Origin: Leptospira paudalimensis
GTDB lineage: Bacteria; Spirochaetota; Leptospiria; Leptospirales; Leptospiraceae
Direction of reading: 5' to 3'
DNA length: 64,000 nucleotides
NCBI RefSeq assembly: GCF_026151345.1
Contig: NZ_JAMQPR010000001.1
Location: 434,231 to 498,230 of the forward strand
Of this stretch, positions 15,719 through 24,717 are shown in pieces. Under the pieces are notes generated by a model. The model did no database searches and was not told where the DNA came from. It was given only the letters and a program-made list of their open reading frames with translations. A program made the translations under genes and the position numbers. The number at the start of each line of letters is the position of its first letter. The stretch's first letter is position 1.

Positions 15719-18024
15719 AACTGAAATTAGAAAACTTCGGAATTTTTTCCTCAAAAGAATTTCCCATCGAACGGATCACCGTGTTTACAGGTCCCAATGA
15801 ATCAGGAAAAACTACCATCTTAGACGCGTTTGTATCAGCCCTTGTCAAAGTGGTAGGTAGTACAAAGTATGGAACCATCCTCAATGTCAGATACCAGGCC
15901 AATCGAAAATCCGATTTGGGTGTGTCCAAACAATCACTCTCTCAAAATTTATACTTAAACTCCCTTGTGATCCGAGAAGGGAATATGGATGTGGGATCCG
16001 AAAAAGAACTCATCCAAGTCATCGAACAATCCATATTTGACAGTGGTTATAACCCAACTCACTTAAAGGAAATGGCGGAACAACAAGTGGCAAAAACTGG
16101 TGTCAGAAAAGTTGCCAAAGATTGGATGGCTACACTTTCTGAATTAGAATCCGCCAAACAAAAGTTTGATCTGAGTGAGCGAACTCTAAACCAAATCGCA
16201 AATCAATTTGCCGAACTACCTACTTGGGAATTGGAACGACAGTCCAAAAAAGCCGAAGTAGAAACTTTGACAATCGAACGAACAAATCTCCAAAAACAAT
16301 TCGAAGAGTTAAAAGAAAAAGAACTCCATACGGAAGCAGACCGAGTGTACCAACAAATCCTACAATGGGAAATGTTTTCTTCCGCTAACAAAGAAGAGGT
16401 GGCGGGATTACAGGTAGATGCAGAAAAAAAAGCAAAAGAATTAGAAGAAAACATTCGCTCCAAAAAACAAAAAATTTCTCTCCAAAAGGAACAAATTGGT
16501 TCCTCGGATTCCAAAATCGAATCCGTAAAAACTTCCAAAACCCAATCCGAAACCAAATTCCAGTCGTTAGAATTTTATTATTCATCCTTTGAAACTTGGA
16601 AAGAAACGGTGAACAAATTCCAACAAGATTTTCCTGTTGTTTCCGTTGTCACTTGGAATCCAACAAACAGGAATTTGGCGTTTGGTTCCTTTGTGGGAGT
16701 CCTCATTTCTCTGATTGCTGTTTTATTCACTGACTACGGTTTTGGGATGTATTTACCACTTATTCTCTTTTTAGGGCTCACTTTGTTTTTTGGAACAAAG
16801 ATGAAAGATACCCGGTTGGAAAAAGACGAATCCAAATGGAACGAAATGGTGAGGCGAATTGCCAGTGAAATGGAAACTAAAACCTTGGGTGTTTGGAAAC
16901 CAGATTCTTTACACTTAGATTCCCTGCAAATGGCCTTCCAAAGATTTGATAGGGAATATACAAAACAAAAGTTAGAACTACAATCACTCAAGGAACAAAT
17001 CACAAAACTCGAATCTGAATTTGAAACCTTACAAAACCAATCCAAAAAAGAAAAACTGGAATTAGAGGAATTGGAAACTTCTCTAACCAAACTCTACCAA
17101 TCCTTGGGAGTGAAGTCTTTGTCGGAACTGAGCGAACGTTTGGTGGAAGCACGCCTCAAACAGGACAAAATCAAAACCTTAGAGGACAATCTTCGTTTAG
17201 AAGGAAAAAAATGGGGAACCACTGATACCGAAACTCTCAAACTCAAACTCAAAGATAAAATCTCTGACTGGGAGAAAAAAGGAATTGGAAAAGGGTTTGA
17301 ACTCGAAGATCGCACAAACAAACAAAAGTTAGAGACGGTCATCCAAGAACGATCAGAAACCATTCGCCATTTAGAACAAAGGATTGTAGAGTTAGAAAAA
17401 AAATTAGAGACTGGAAAGGCAGTATTGGAATCCCAAATGGTTCCTGCACAAAGGGAATGGGAGAGTTCTAAAAAAATACTTGAGACAAAAGAAAAGAAAA
17501 AAGCAGAACTTGAAAAGAATTACCAAGCCTTTGAAGTGCTCATTGAACTCTTTTCGGAAATGGAAGCGGAGAGTACTGACAAAATGTCTTCTCTTGTTCG
17601 TTCTTTACAACACAGAATGGATGCCATCAAAGGATCTCTTCCTACAAAACAAATCAAATGGGATGGATTTTCAGATGAAATCCAAGTGGAAACAGAGGCA
17701 AACGAAGCTAAGATGGGTTTCGGTCAATTGTCTACGGGAACTCGTGAACAAATATCCTATGTTTTACGTTTGGAATATGCTTTCCGAATTGGAACCCAGT
17801 ACAAACTTCCCTATTTATTGTTAGATGAACCATTTCGTCATATGGACAATGTTCGGCGAAATGCCGCATTGGAATATACTTTACAATGTATTTTGAATGC
17901 AGGTGAGGAATGGAAACTGGTATTATTTAGTTTTGATGAGGATTTGGTTACGACAATCAAAGGATTGGCAGAAAAGTGGAAACTTCCCTGCCAGATCCAT
18001 TCTTTAATTAAACCAGTTTCTTAG
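15715..18024 (+). CDS. SMC-like ATPase with central membrane hairpin, YhaN-like
   Basis: About 769 residues from GTG 15715, which follows GGAGG at a good distance and overlaps the upstream stop. Walker A is GPNESGKTT (about 25-33), the signature is [10 protein letters not shown] (about 670), and Walker B is LLLDEP (about 700). Long coiled-coil arms lie between (about 160-315 and 400-650). Where SbcC and Rad50 carry a zinc hook, this protein has two hydrophobic segments (about 320-365) and no Cys-x-x-Cys. That layout is described for the YhaN type, which may be membrane-tethered. With the nuclease upstream it probably forms a DNA-processing complex. The 3' end overlaps the convergent tpx gene by 17 bases. 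Confidence 0.85.
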   Translation: MKLKLENFGIFSSKEFPIERITVFTGPNESGKTTILDAFVSALVKVVGSTKYGTILNVRYQANRKSDLGVSKQSLSQNLYLNSLVIREGNMDVGSEKELIQVIEQSIFDSGYNPTHLKEMAEQQVAKTGVRKVAKDWMATLSELESAKQKFDLSERTLNQIANQFAELPTWELERQSKKAEVETLTIERTNLQKQFEELKEKELHTEADRVYQQILQWEMFSSANKEEVAGLQVDAEKKAKELEENIRSKKQKISLQKEQIGSSDSKIESVKTSKTQSETKFQSLEFYYSSFETWKETVNKFQQDFPVVSVVTWNPTNRNLAFGSFVGVLISLIAVLFTDYGFGMYLPLILFLGLTLFFGTKMKDTRLEKDESKWNEMVRRIASEMETKTLGVWKPDSLHLDSLQMAFQRFDREYTKQKLELQSLKEQITKLESEFETLQNQSKKEKLELEELETSLTKLYQSLGVKSLSELSERLVEARLKQDKIKTLEDNLRLEGKKWGTTDTETLKLKLKDKISDWEKKGIGKGFELEDRTNKQKLETVIQERSETIRHLEQRIVELEKKLETGKAVLESQMVPAQREWESSKKILETKEKKKAELEKNYQAFEVLIELFSEMEAESTDKMSSLVRSLQHRMDAIKGSLPTKQIKWDGFSDEIQVETEANEAKMGFGQLSTGTREQISYVLRLEYAFRIGTQYKLPYLLLDEPFRHMDNVRRNAALEYTLQCILNAGEEWKLVLFSFDEDLVTTIKGLAEKWKLPCQIHSLIKPVS

Positions 18025-18523
18025 CTTCTGCAAGAACGGTGTCATAATTTGGTTCACTTCCGATTTCAGGAACAAGTTCCGTATACCGAACGACATCGTT
18101 TTTATCCACAACGAATACGGCTCTAGCAGAAAGACCAGCAAGTGGACCACCAGAGATATGGGTTCCGTAGTTTTTGGAAAACGAAAAATCTTTAAACTGA
18201 GAACCAGTGATCAGGTTGTCTGAATCAATGCCTTCTGTGGAACAAAAACGTTTCATGGCAAAAGGAAGGTCACCAGAAATAATGAGAGTTGTGATTCCAT
18301 TTTCTTTTGCAACTTTTTCATTGAACTTTTTAGTTTCGATAGCACAAACAGGAGTATCAAGGCTCGGTACTGCTACGAGGATTTTTACCTTTCCTGCTAA
18401 ATCTTTTAAGGATATATCACTTAAATCTTGTTTGGCGACTTTAAAATCGGGAGCTTTGTCTCCTGGTTTTGGGATGGATCCTTCGAGAGGTACGGGATTT
18501 CCTTTGAGTGTTACTTGAGCCAT
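18008..18523 (-). CDS. tpx: Thiol peroxidase Tpx (atypical 2-Cys peroxiredoxin)
   Basis: 171 residues, the usual length of Tpx. The peroxidatic Cys60 lies in PSLDTPVC and the resolving Cys94 in KRFCSTEG. The family blocks DFSFSKNYG and [10 protein letters not shown] are present. It reduces peroxides using thioredoxin in the cytoplasm or periplasm; no signal peptide is seen here. AGGAGA sits 6 bases before the ATG. The gene is convergent with the SMC-like gene and overlaps its last 17 bases. It is separated from the next minus-strand gene by 40 bases and may be read from its own promoter. Confidence 0.95.
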   Translation of the reverse strand: MAQVTLKGNPVPLEGSIPKPGDKAPDFKVAKQDLSDISLKDLAGKVKILVAVPSLDTPVCAIETKKFNEKVAKENGITTLIISGDLPFAMKRFCSTEGIDSDNLITGSQFKDFSFSKNYGTHISGGPLAGLSARAVFVVDKNDVVRYTELVPEIGSEPNYDTVLAEAKKLV

Positions 18524-18563
18524 ATTTTCTCCTATGTTTCTATTAGACTAAAACATGAGTCTC

Positions 18564-19700
18564 TTAGGTCTTTCCTTCTTTTGGAAGGATTTTTTCCATC
18601 CAAAGGAAAGATTCTGTTAGTTCTCCTTTTTGGATGGTCGCACTTAAAAAACGTACACGTTCCAAAATCCAGGTGGGTGAATGTTCACTGAGGCCGACAA
18701 AAGCATTAAGCTCTTCTGCATTTAATTTTCCATCAAAGGAAGCACATATGGCAAAGACAGATACTGGCCATTTTTTCTCTTCTGTTGTAAGGCCTTGTAA
18801 CGACAAAACAAAATGTTCCCAATCATCCAGGTTTTGTAAATTTGCTCTTTTGGGTAAAAGCCCAAGTAACCCAAAGAGTAAGTATTCAAAATTGGGATGG
18901 AAGGTTTTGGTATAGACTATAGAAAGGGCCACAGAACGTAACACCGATTCAATGAGTTTTGGATTTCGGTTTTTTGCTTTGATTTGGAGTAAAATGGAAT
19001 CTGCTAATTTTCGTGTGATGATTCGTTTTCGGAGTTCAAAAAGAATCATGTAGGTGGTGACAGCATCCCAAATCCCTGTGATGGGACCTGAGATGTATTC
19101 AATGAGAAACCGTAAACTTGTCCTACCCAAAATCACTTTTAACATTAGTTTTGCGAAGATATTGGAAAGGAAAACCTTACTTTTATAGAGTAATGTGCGA
19201 AAGAACAATGCTCTCTCGTTTAAATGTTTATAGGGATCAATTCCATACAAACGGATCCTTGGGTCAGGGATTTCCAAAACAAGTCGTGCCATCATCCCAG
19301 GAATCGGTGTGATGAGTTCGGGTTCGTCTGCCAGTTCCACATCAGCTGCCTTTGCCATCTGGTAAGAAAGATAGAACCCCAATCGAAACAAGAGGTAAAA
19401 CTCAATCACAGTCACGATGGTGAGTAAGGATACAAACCAAAAGAGACCTTCATACGAAACCTTGGAGAAGGATTCGAAAGAAATAGGAGGTAAATATACA
19501 GAAAGATACACAAAGAGAACGGAAGGGAAAAATCCAATCCAAAAAGACCAAAAACTCCCCCAAAAGAGGAGCCGTTTCGAAACATTCGAAAAACCTTTCT
19601 CTCCTTCGGACTTCTGTTCTTTCGTAAGAGTACGCAAGGAAATGAGAACTCGGCGCCCCCATTGTTCTAAAATTCCTGGTTTGTAACGATCTGTACTCAT
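18564..19700 (-). CDS. Membrane protein of unknown function
   Basis: About 378 residues from ATG 19700. The frame runs further upstream to 19769, but that would overlap the divergent desaturase. Two strong hydrophobic hairpins are visible near the N-terminus: WGSFWSFWIGFFPSVLFVYL and a later FVSLLTIVTVIEFYLLF. A mostly soluble and partly amphipathic C-terminal part follows, with a segment SVFAICASFDGKLNAEEL that resembles the start of a TerB/DjlA-like helical domain. I do not recognise the family with confidence. It lies head to head with the acyl desaturase gene and could share its regulation. Confidence 0.65.
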   Translation of the reverse strand: MSTDRYKPGILEQWGRRVLISLRTLTKEQKSEGEKGFSNVSKRLLFWGSFWSFWIGFFPSVLFVYLSVYLPPISFESFSKVSYEGLFWFVSLLTIVTVIEFYLLFRLGFYLSYQMAKAADVELADEPELITPIPGMMARLVLEIPDPRIRLYGIDPYKHLNERALFFRTLLYKSKVFLSNIFAKLMLKVILGRTSLRFLIEYISGPITGIWDAVTTYMILFELRKRIITRKLADSILLQIKAKNRNPKLIESVLRSVALSIVYTKTFHPNFEYLLFGLLGLLPKRANLQNLDDWEHFVLSLQGLTTEEKKWPVSVFAICASFDGKLNAEELNAFVGLSEHSPTWILERVRFLSATIQKGELTESFLWMEKILPKEGKT

Positions 19701-19757
19701 TTTTTTTGCAACCGGAATCTGATTTCGGACTCCCACTCCATGGAACAGGAATTTTCT

Positions 19758-20846
19758 ATGACGACACAAGCTGAAATCAAAGTCAAAAACCCAATCGATT
19801 GGGTGACCACGATTTTTTTACTCACATCACCACTCGTTGGTATTTTCGGAACCCTCTATGTGTATCTTTATGAATCCATTCATTTAGGAACTTGGGCACT
19901 CTTTTTGTTTTATTTTTTTGCAACAGGTATGGGGATTACAGTCGGTTACCACAGACTTTTTTCTCACAAAGCCTATGAAGCCAAATCTCCCATAAAACTT
20001 TTGTTATTATTATTTGGTGCTGCTGCCTTTCAATCCACTGCACTTGAATGGAGTGAAGACCATCGTATCCATCATAAATTTGTAGATACTGACAAAGACC
20101 CATACTCCATTAAAAAAGGGTTTTGGTATGCTCATATTGGTTGGTTATTTCGCAAACGAAAGTATGTAGGCCAAGGGGTACAAGATTTGATGAATGACCC
20201 ACTTGTGGTTTGGCAACACAAACATTTTTATTCGATTTCAATCTTTATGTGTTTTATCCTGCCAGGTCTTATCACCATGTTATGGGGGTCCTTTTTAGAA
20301 GGATTTTTTGTCGCTGGGTTTTTACGTTTGTTTGTGGTTCACCAGTTTACTTTCTTTATCAACAGTGCTTGCCATGTTTGGGGAGAAAGAACTTTTTCAA
20401 AAGAACAAACAGCACGTGACAATTGGATCATCGCCTTTTTTACGTTTGGTGAAGGATACCACAACTTCCACCACGAATTCCAAATGGACTACCGCAATGG
20501 AATCCGTTGGTATGATTATGATCCATCCAAATGGATGATCAAATTCCTTTCTTTTTTTGGTCTCACTTACAATTTGAAAAAAGTTTCTGAAGAAAAGATC
20601 TTACAAAAAACGATGTTTATCAAAGAAAAGGAAACATTACACCAGTATGCAAATCTCGGTGAAGAAAAACTAAAAACTTGGTCAGAACAATTGGCACATC
20701 TCAGAGAAACTGCCATCGCAGAATACCAAAAATGGTCCAAAGCAAAACAAACTGAGAATCAAACTGAAGCAGGACTTTCCAAAAAGAACTTTGAAACCAC
20801 AAAGGAAAATTGGGAAAAACTCTTAAGTCGTCCTCTTTTTTCGTAA
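19758..20846 (+). CDS. Acyl desaturase (delta-9 type), integral membrane
   Basis: About 362 residues from ATG 19758, which has AGGA 8 bases upstream; an ATG at 19740 is less likely. The three His boxes of stearoyl-CoA-type desaturases are complete: HRLFSH, HRIHH and HNFHH within GEGYHNFHH. They bind the di-iron centre. Four membrane segments are placed as expected. The enzyme would introduce a double bond into acyl chains at the membrane and so adjust fluidity. About 85 residues follow the usual core and form a charged, helical, probably coiled tail rich in Lys, Glu and Trp, which is unusual. Confidence 0.88.
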   Translation: MTTQAEIKVKNPIDWVTTIFLLTSPLVGIFGTLYVYLYESIHLGTWALFLFYFFATGMGITVGYHRLFSHKAYEAKSPIKLLLLLFGAAAFQSTALEWSEDHRIHHKFVDTDKDPYSIKKGFWYAHIGWLFRKRKYVGQGVQDLMNDPLVVWQHKHFYSISIFMCFILPGLITMLWGSFLEGFFVAGFLRLFVVHQFTFFINSACHVWGERTFSKEQTARDNWIIAFFTFGEGYHNFHHEFQMDYRNGIRWYDYDPSKWMIKFLSFFGLTYNLKKVSEEKILQKTMFIKEKETLHQYANLGEEKLKTWSEQLAHLRETAIAEYQKWSKAKQTENQTEAGLSKKNFETTKENWEKLLSRPLFS

Positions 20847-20850
20847 TAAT

Positions 20851-22692
20851 TTACCCTCTCACCTCCCTAAAGATTTCTTTAGGGAGATTTGGCACATCAC
20901 CTGGACCCACTAACGGTAAGTAGACCATAAATAATGTTCTACCGGGGGACGATTCCACTTCAATCCTTCCTTTGTGTTTTTCGATGATTCCTTTCACAAT
21001 CCCAAGCCCAAGACCTGTTCCTTCGCCTTGGTCTTTTGTTGTAAAAAATGGATCCCATATTTTGTCTTTAATTTCAGTGGGAATCCCTGATCCATTGTCT
21101 TCAAAACTAACCATCACATATTCTTCTCCAATCCTTCTGGAAGAAATAATGAGTTTTGGGTGTTCGACTTTTTTCATCGCATGGATGGCATTGGTGATGA
21201 GATTTGTCCAAACTTGGTTGAGTTCATCCAAATTACACCGAACAAGAGGGATAGTTCCATAATTACGTTCAATTTCCACACCATGTTTGATTTGGTTTTG
21301 CATAATCACCAGTGTGTTTTCAAGTCCTTCATGTATGTCTGATACTTCGTATGAATTTTGGCCTAGATGGGAATAGTATTTTAAAGCTTTCACGATCCTA
21401 ACAATATTACGAATCGCATATTTGATATTTTTGATATTACGTTGTAGGCTTAACGTGTTCTTTAACATCTCAAAGGTTTCTTTTCCGCCCGATTTCCAAA
21501 TACGTAATAATTCTTCTTGCATATGCATGAGGTGGTGATCGATGAGAAAGGTTGCAAGATCAGTAGCATCGTTTTCTGGCATCCCATCATGTATGAACTT
21601 GAGTTTGGTTTCTTTTTTCAGTTTGAATTTGTCTTTTGGATCAATTTTAGTATTGGGATCTTCTTTGACAAAACTGAATAAGATATCCAAATACAAAGAA
21701 CGAAAATCAGGATTTTGAATGAGGTGTGTAATATCACCTAAGTGGGATAAGACGAAAACCAGATTGGCATCCAGATTGTCTGCGGCACCATTGATGACGG
21801 CAGCTGGTGTGTTGATTTCATGAGCAATTCCTGCTACCATCACCCCAAGAGAAGCCATTTTTTCCGATTGGACAAGATGGGCTTGTGTTTCTTCTAACTC
21901 TTTTGTTCTTTCTCTTACCTTTGCTTCCAAGGTTTCTGTTAAGTTTAGCAACTGTTGGTAAATCATAGAATTGGAAAGGGACATGAGTGAAACCGAAAGG
22001 ATATCTAAAATGATTTCAATTTCTTCTAAATCGTAAATTTTCCCTTCTTTGTGTTTTCCAAGTAAGATAAAACCCACCAAACTTGACTTAATCGATAGTG
22101 TTGCTACCAATTCAGAACGAGTATCGCTAAAAAAATGTAATGCTTCCTTCGCAATTTTTTCATGACTTGGGGAAACATATTGGATAAAATTTTCTTTGAT
22201 ATGAATCCCTTCTCGTTCGGATAACCAAAGCAAAAATGGATTGAAAACAGGAATGGATGGTAAGTCAGAATGTTGGTGGTCTTTGGATGTTAGGAAAGGT
22301 CTTGGTCTAAATTGGCCTTCCTTTTCATCCCATGTGTACACTTGCACAAACTCTGCAGGAATTTTAGAAGCTAAAAATTGGCTGATGGTTTCACTAATTT
22401 GGTCTGGATCATTAAACGAGATCAGTTCTTCCTTGAATTTCTCTAAGGCAAAGAGGTTTTGAACGAGTTCATCTCGTTTTTTTGGTTTTTCTTCACCTTG
22501 CGATTGATTCATACGAGGGATAAAGAAAAAGAGAGTGAAACTGAAACAACCCATACCAACCGCAACCAAGGATAAGAAAGGAGAAGATTGGATTTTGCTT
22601 AATCCATAAGCAAAGGCAAACCATCCAAAACTGGATGTTAGAATGATAGAAGTAAGAAAGAAAACTTGTATTTGCATGTCGATTGTATACAA
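20851..22692 (-). CDS. Sensor histidine kinase with GAF-like input domain
   Basis: 613 residues. The N-terminus has two membrane helices (about 8-60). A GAF-like region (about 75-245) follows, then a coiled linker (LTETLEAKVRERTKELEE) and a dimerisation domain with the phosphorylation His near 290 in GIAHEINTP. The C-terminus is an ATPase domain with the N box NLITNAIHAM, and EDNGSGIP, FFTTK and GTGLGL. The long insert between the H and N boxes resembles the class that follows GAF/PAS modules in delta-proteobacteria and spirochaetes. No response regulator gene is adjacent, so its partner lies elsewhere. The start could also be the ATG five codons later. Confidence 0.88.
   Translation of the reverse strand: MYTIDMQIQVFFLTSIILTSSFGWFAFAYGLSKIQSSPFLSLVAVGMGCFSFTLFFFIPRMNQSQGEEKPKKRDELVQNLFALEKFKEELISFNDPDQISETISQFLASKIPAEFVQVYTWDEKEGQFRPRPFLTSKDHQHSDLPSIPVFNPFLLWLSEREGIHIKENFIQYVSPSHEKIAKEALHFFSDTRSELVATLSIKSSLVGFILLGKHKEGKIYDLEEIEIILDILSVSLMSLSNSMIYQQLLNLTETLEAKVRERTKELEETQAHLVQSEKMASLGVMVAGIAHEINTPAAVINGAADNLDANLVFVLSHLGDITHLIQNPDFRSLYLDILFSFVKEDPNTKIDPKDKFKLKKETKLKFIHDGMPENDATDLATFLIDHHLMHMQEELLRIWKSGGKETFEMLKNTLSLQRNIKNIKYAIRNIVRIVKALKYYSHLGQNSYEVSDIHEGLENTLVIMQNQIKHGVEIERNYGTIPLVRCNLDELNQVWTNLITNAIHAMKKVEHPKLIISSRRIGEEYVMVSFEDNGSGIPTEIKDKIWDPFFTTKDQGEGTGLGLGIVKGIIEKHKGRIEVESSPGRTLFMVYLPLVGPGDVPNLPKEIFREVRG
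20863..20886. repeat. Perfect 10-base hairpin at a convergent junction
   Basis: Arms CTCCCTAAAG (20863-20872) and CTTTAGGGAG (20877-20886) with an ATTT loop, inside the last codons of the histidine kinase gene and 17 bases after the desaturase stop. No T run follows on either strand. It could act as a barrier to read-through for both genes, or as an RNA 3'-end stabiliser. Confidence 0.5.
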
Positions 22693-22726
22693 TGTACGAA
22701 CTAGAATATTTTGGTGTTGAATCCAC

Positions 22727-23680
22727 TTGGGTAAAGAACTATTTACAATCGCTCGTATCTTTGGTGCCTATTATGAAATTTATTCAGAGGCCACTTCCTA
22801 TGCCCTAGCTGTACTCAAAGGGAAACTCCGCCTTAAAAATTCAAACGAACGCCATCCCTTCGTGGTCGGTGACATGATTCTAGCCGAAAAATCGTCGGGG
22901 GAAGAGTGGGTCATCTCAGAACGATTGGAACGTAAAAACTACCTCACTCGCAAAAGTGATAAAGGCGACAGTCATGTGTTATGTGCAAATTTAGACCAAG
23001 TGGCAATCCTTGCTTCTTGTAAAGACCCAGAAACAAAACCAGGGTTTATAGACAGACTACTCGCCGCTTCCTATCATACAGAAATTCCACCTCTGATCAT
23101 TTTTACAAAAAAGGATCTTGTTTCTGAAGAAGAGATTACAGATAGAGAAACCTACTATAGAGAGTTAGGTTATGATGTCATGAGTGTATCCCTTCTTTCT
23201 GAAGAATCGATCCTACCTCTATGGGAAAAAATTAAAGGCAAACGTACGTTCCTCTGTGGAAACTCAGGTGTGGGCAAATCCACTCTCATGAACCACCTCC
23301 ACCAAAAAACCGTTCAACGAACCAATTTGGTAAGTGGTTCTACAAAAAAAGGAAAACACACCACCACCAATTCCTTTGCTCTATTTTTGGAAGGAAATAC
23401 CGTCCTCATCGACTCCCCAGGCGTCAAAGAATGGGGGATTTTGCACCTCACTCCAATCGAACTTTGGGAAAGTTTTCCTGAATTACGCAAAGTAAAGGAA
23501 AGTTGTCAGGAAATTTATTGCTGTGAACTGGGTTCTGAGTGTCCAATGCGTAAATACATGAATGAAACCATGGACGAAACCCGAAAAAAGAGCCTCGAAT
23601 CCATGATCGAAAGTTTGGAGAACCCCTACCGTGTGACCCGCAGGGACCATTGGTCAAAAGCTGTCACAAAAAGATATTAG
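22727..23680 (+). CDS. rsgA: Ribosome small subunit-dependent GTPase RsgA
   Basis: 317 residues. It has an N-terminal OB-fold and a circularly permuted GTPase: G4 FTKKD comes before G1 GNSGVGKST and G3 DSPG, the hallmark of RsgA/YjeQ. It helps the late maturation of the 30S subunit. The C-terminal zinc knuckle is altered: Cys-x4-Cys-Cys-Glu-x4-Cys in place of the usual Cys-x4-Cys-x-His-x5-Cys. The zinc His is therefore absent and a neighbouring Cys may replace it. The TTG start is the only reasonable one in frame, since an in-frame stop lies a few codons upstream. It is divergent from the histidine kinase gene, 34 bases away. Confidence 0.92.
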   Translation: MGKELFTIARIFGAYYEIYSEATSYALAVLKGKLRLKNSNERHPFVVGDMILAEKSSGEEWVISERLERKNYLTRKSDKGDSHVLCANLDQVAILASCKDPETKPGFIDRLLAASYHTEIPPLIIFTKKDLVSEEEITDRETYYRELGYDVMSVSLLSEESILPLWEKIKGKRTFLCGNSGVGKSTLMNHLHQKTVQRTNLVSGSTKKGKHTTTNSFALFLEGNTVLIDSPGVKEWGILHLTPIELWESFPELRKVKESCQEIYCCELGSECPMRKYMNETMDETRKKSLESMIESLENPYRVTRRDHWSKAVTKRY

Positions 23681-23745
23681 GGAAAAGAGTTGCCAAGGCT
23701 TCAGTTGTTATCTATTTTAAGAATGTTATTTCCGGAGGAAGGAAT

Positions 23746-24717
23746 ATGAAACGTACAATCATACAAAAATTGTCGGTTTTGGGATTTGTGGCGATTTTTG
23801 CCATGTTTGCCGTAGCTTGCCAAAAAGACTCAAAAGAGACTGTAACAAATGTTACAGATAAAAACCAACCAGCTAGTAATGTGATCATTGCCTTTGTAAA
23901 AGGTGATGTAGTCGTATTAAGAGAAAATGGGCAAATCAAACCAAGCTTAGGTGATACATTAACTTCACAAGACACAATTGTTACAGGTGAAAATGGATCT
24001 GTTGAACTTTTGGTAGGTGAAGACGGCGTTCTCAAACTAAACAAAAATACTTCCCTCAGTGTAAGCCAAGCATTTGCTGCAAACGATGGAACACGTGAAA
24101 CAGAAGTGAACATGCAATACGGAAAACTAGTAACTGTTCTTCGTAAAGAAAGAAAAACAGAATCTTTCAGTGTTGTGACTCCAACGTCAATCGCGGGTGT
24201 TCGTGGAACGATCTTCCTTACTAATGTAGAAAATCCTTCTGCTAAAGGTGGAAACGTAGGATGTGGATCCTCAAATTGTGTTGTAAAGTATACCGTTCTT
24301 GATGGTGCGGTTGCGATCCGTAAATCAAACTCTGATAATGAAATCGTAGTCGACAAACAAAAGTCAGCTGAAGTGGCTTCTGACACAAAACTTTCTGATA
24401 AAATGATCAAACCAATGGACAAACAATCCTTAGGTGAAATGAAAGAAATGTTAGTGTTTGAAAACACAAAAATGTTACAGTTTGAGTCTCTTGCAAATGA
24501 ACTCAAATCAAACAATGAAGAACTTCAAAAGATGAACCTAGGTTCTTCTGTCGAAGAATTAGAAAAAGCAGCAAAAACTCGTGAAATCACCAAATCAAAG
24601 TCAGATGAAGTGATCACTACTGCAAAATCAATTGAAGATTCTAAATACATCAAAAAAGATGTGCAAAAAGATTCACTAAAATTAGCTCCAAAAGAGAGTT
24701 TTGATAAGACGAAATGA
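23746..24717 (+). CDS. FecR-domain lipoprotein
   Basis: 323 residues from ATG 23746, preceded by an excellent GGAGGAAGG site. The signal peptide ends in FAVAC (Cys25). The FecR fold (about 60-195) shows FVKGDVVVLRENG, then GDTLTSQDTIVTGENGS, then PTSIAGVRGTIF, the usual FecR order. The domain is better known as a periplasmic or surface beta-structure. The last 100 residues are a long charged helix (NELKSNNEELQKM and on). It is the first of three lipoprotein genes linked by ATGA overlaps. It is likely a structural or signalling part of an envelope complex; there is no sigma-factor or anti-sigma gene next to it. Confidence 0.82.
   Translation: MKRTIIQKLSVLGFVAIFAMFAVACQKDSKETVTNVTDKNQPASNVIIAFVKGDVVVLRENGQIKPSLGDTLTSQDTIVTGENGSVELLVGEDGVLKLNKNTSLSVSQAFAANDGTRETEVNMQYGKLVTVLRKERKTESFSVVTPTSIAGVRGTIFLTNVENPSAKGGNVGCGSSNCVVKYTVLDGAVAIRKSNSDNEIVVDKQKSAEVASDTKLSDKMIKPMDKQSLGEMKEMLVFENTKMLQFESLANELKSNNEELQKMNLGSSVEELEKAAKTREITKSKSDEVITTAKSIEDSKYIKKDVQKDSLKLAPKESFDKTK

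Noticed and set aside
16203..16556. Minus-strand frame within the SMC-like gene
   Set aside because: Ser- and Phe-rich antisense of a Lys/Glu coiled coil, a common artefact.
23712..24515. A 267-codon minus-strand frame opposite the FecR lipoprotein
   Set aside because: The plus strand has a lipobox, FecR domain and strong ribosome binding site; the antisense frame has no recognisable domain.
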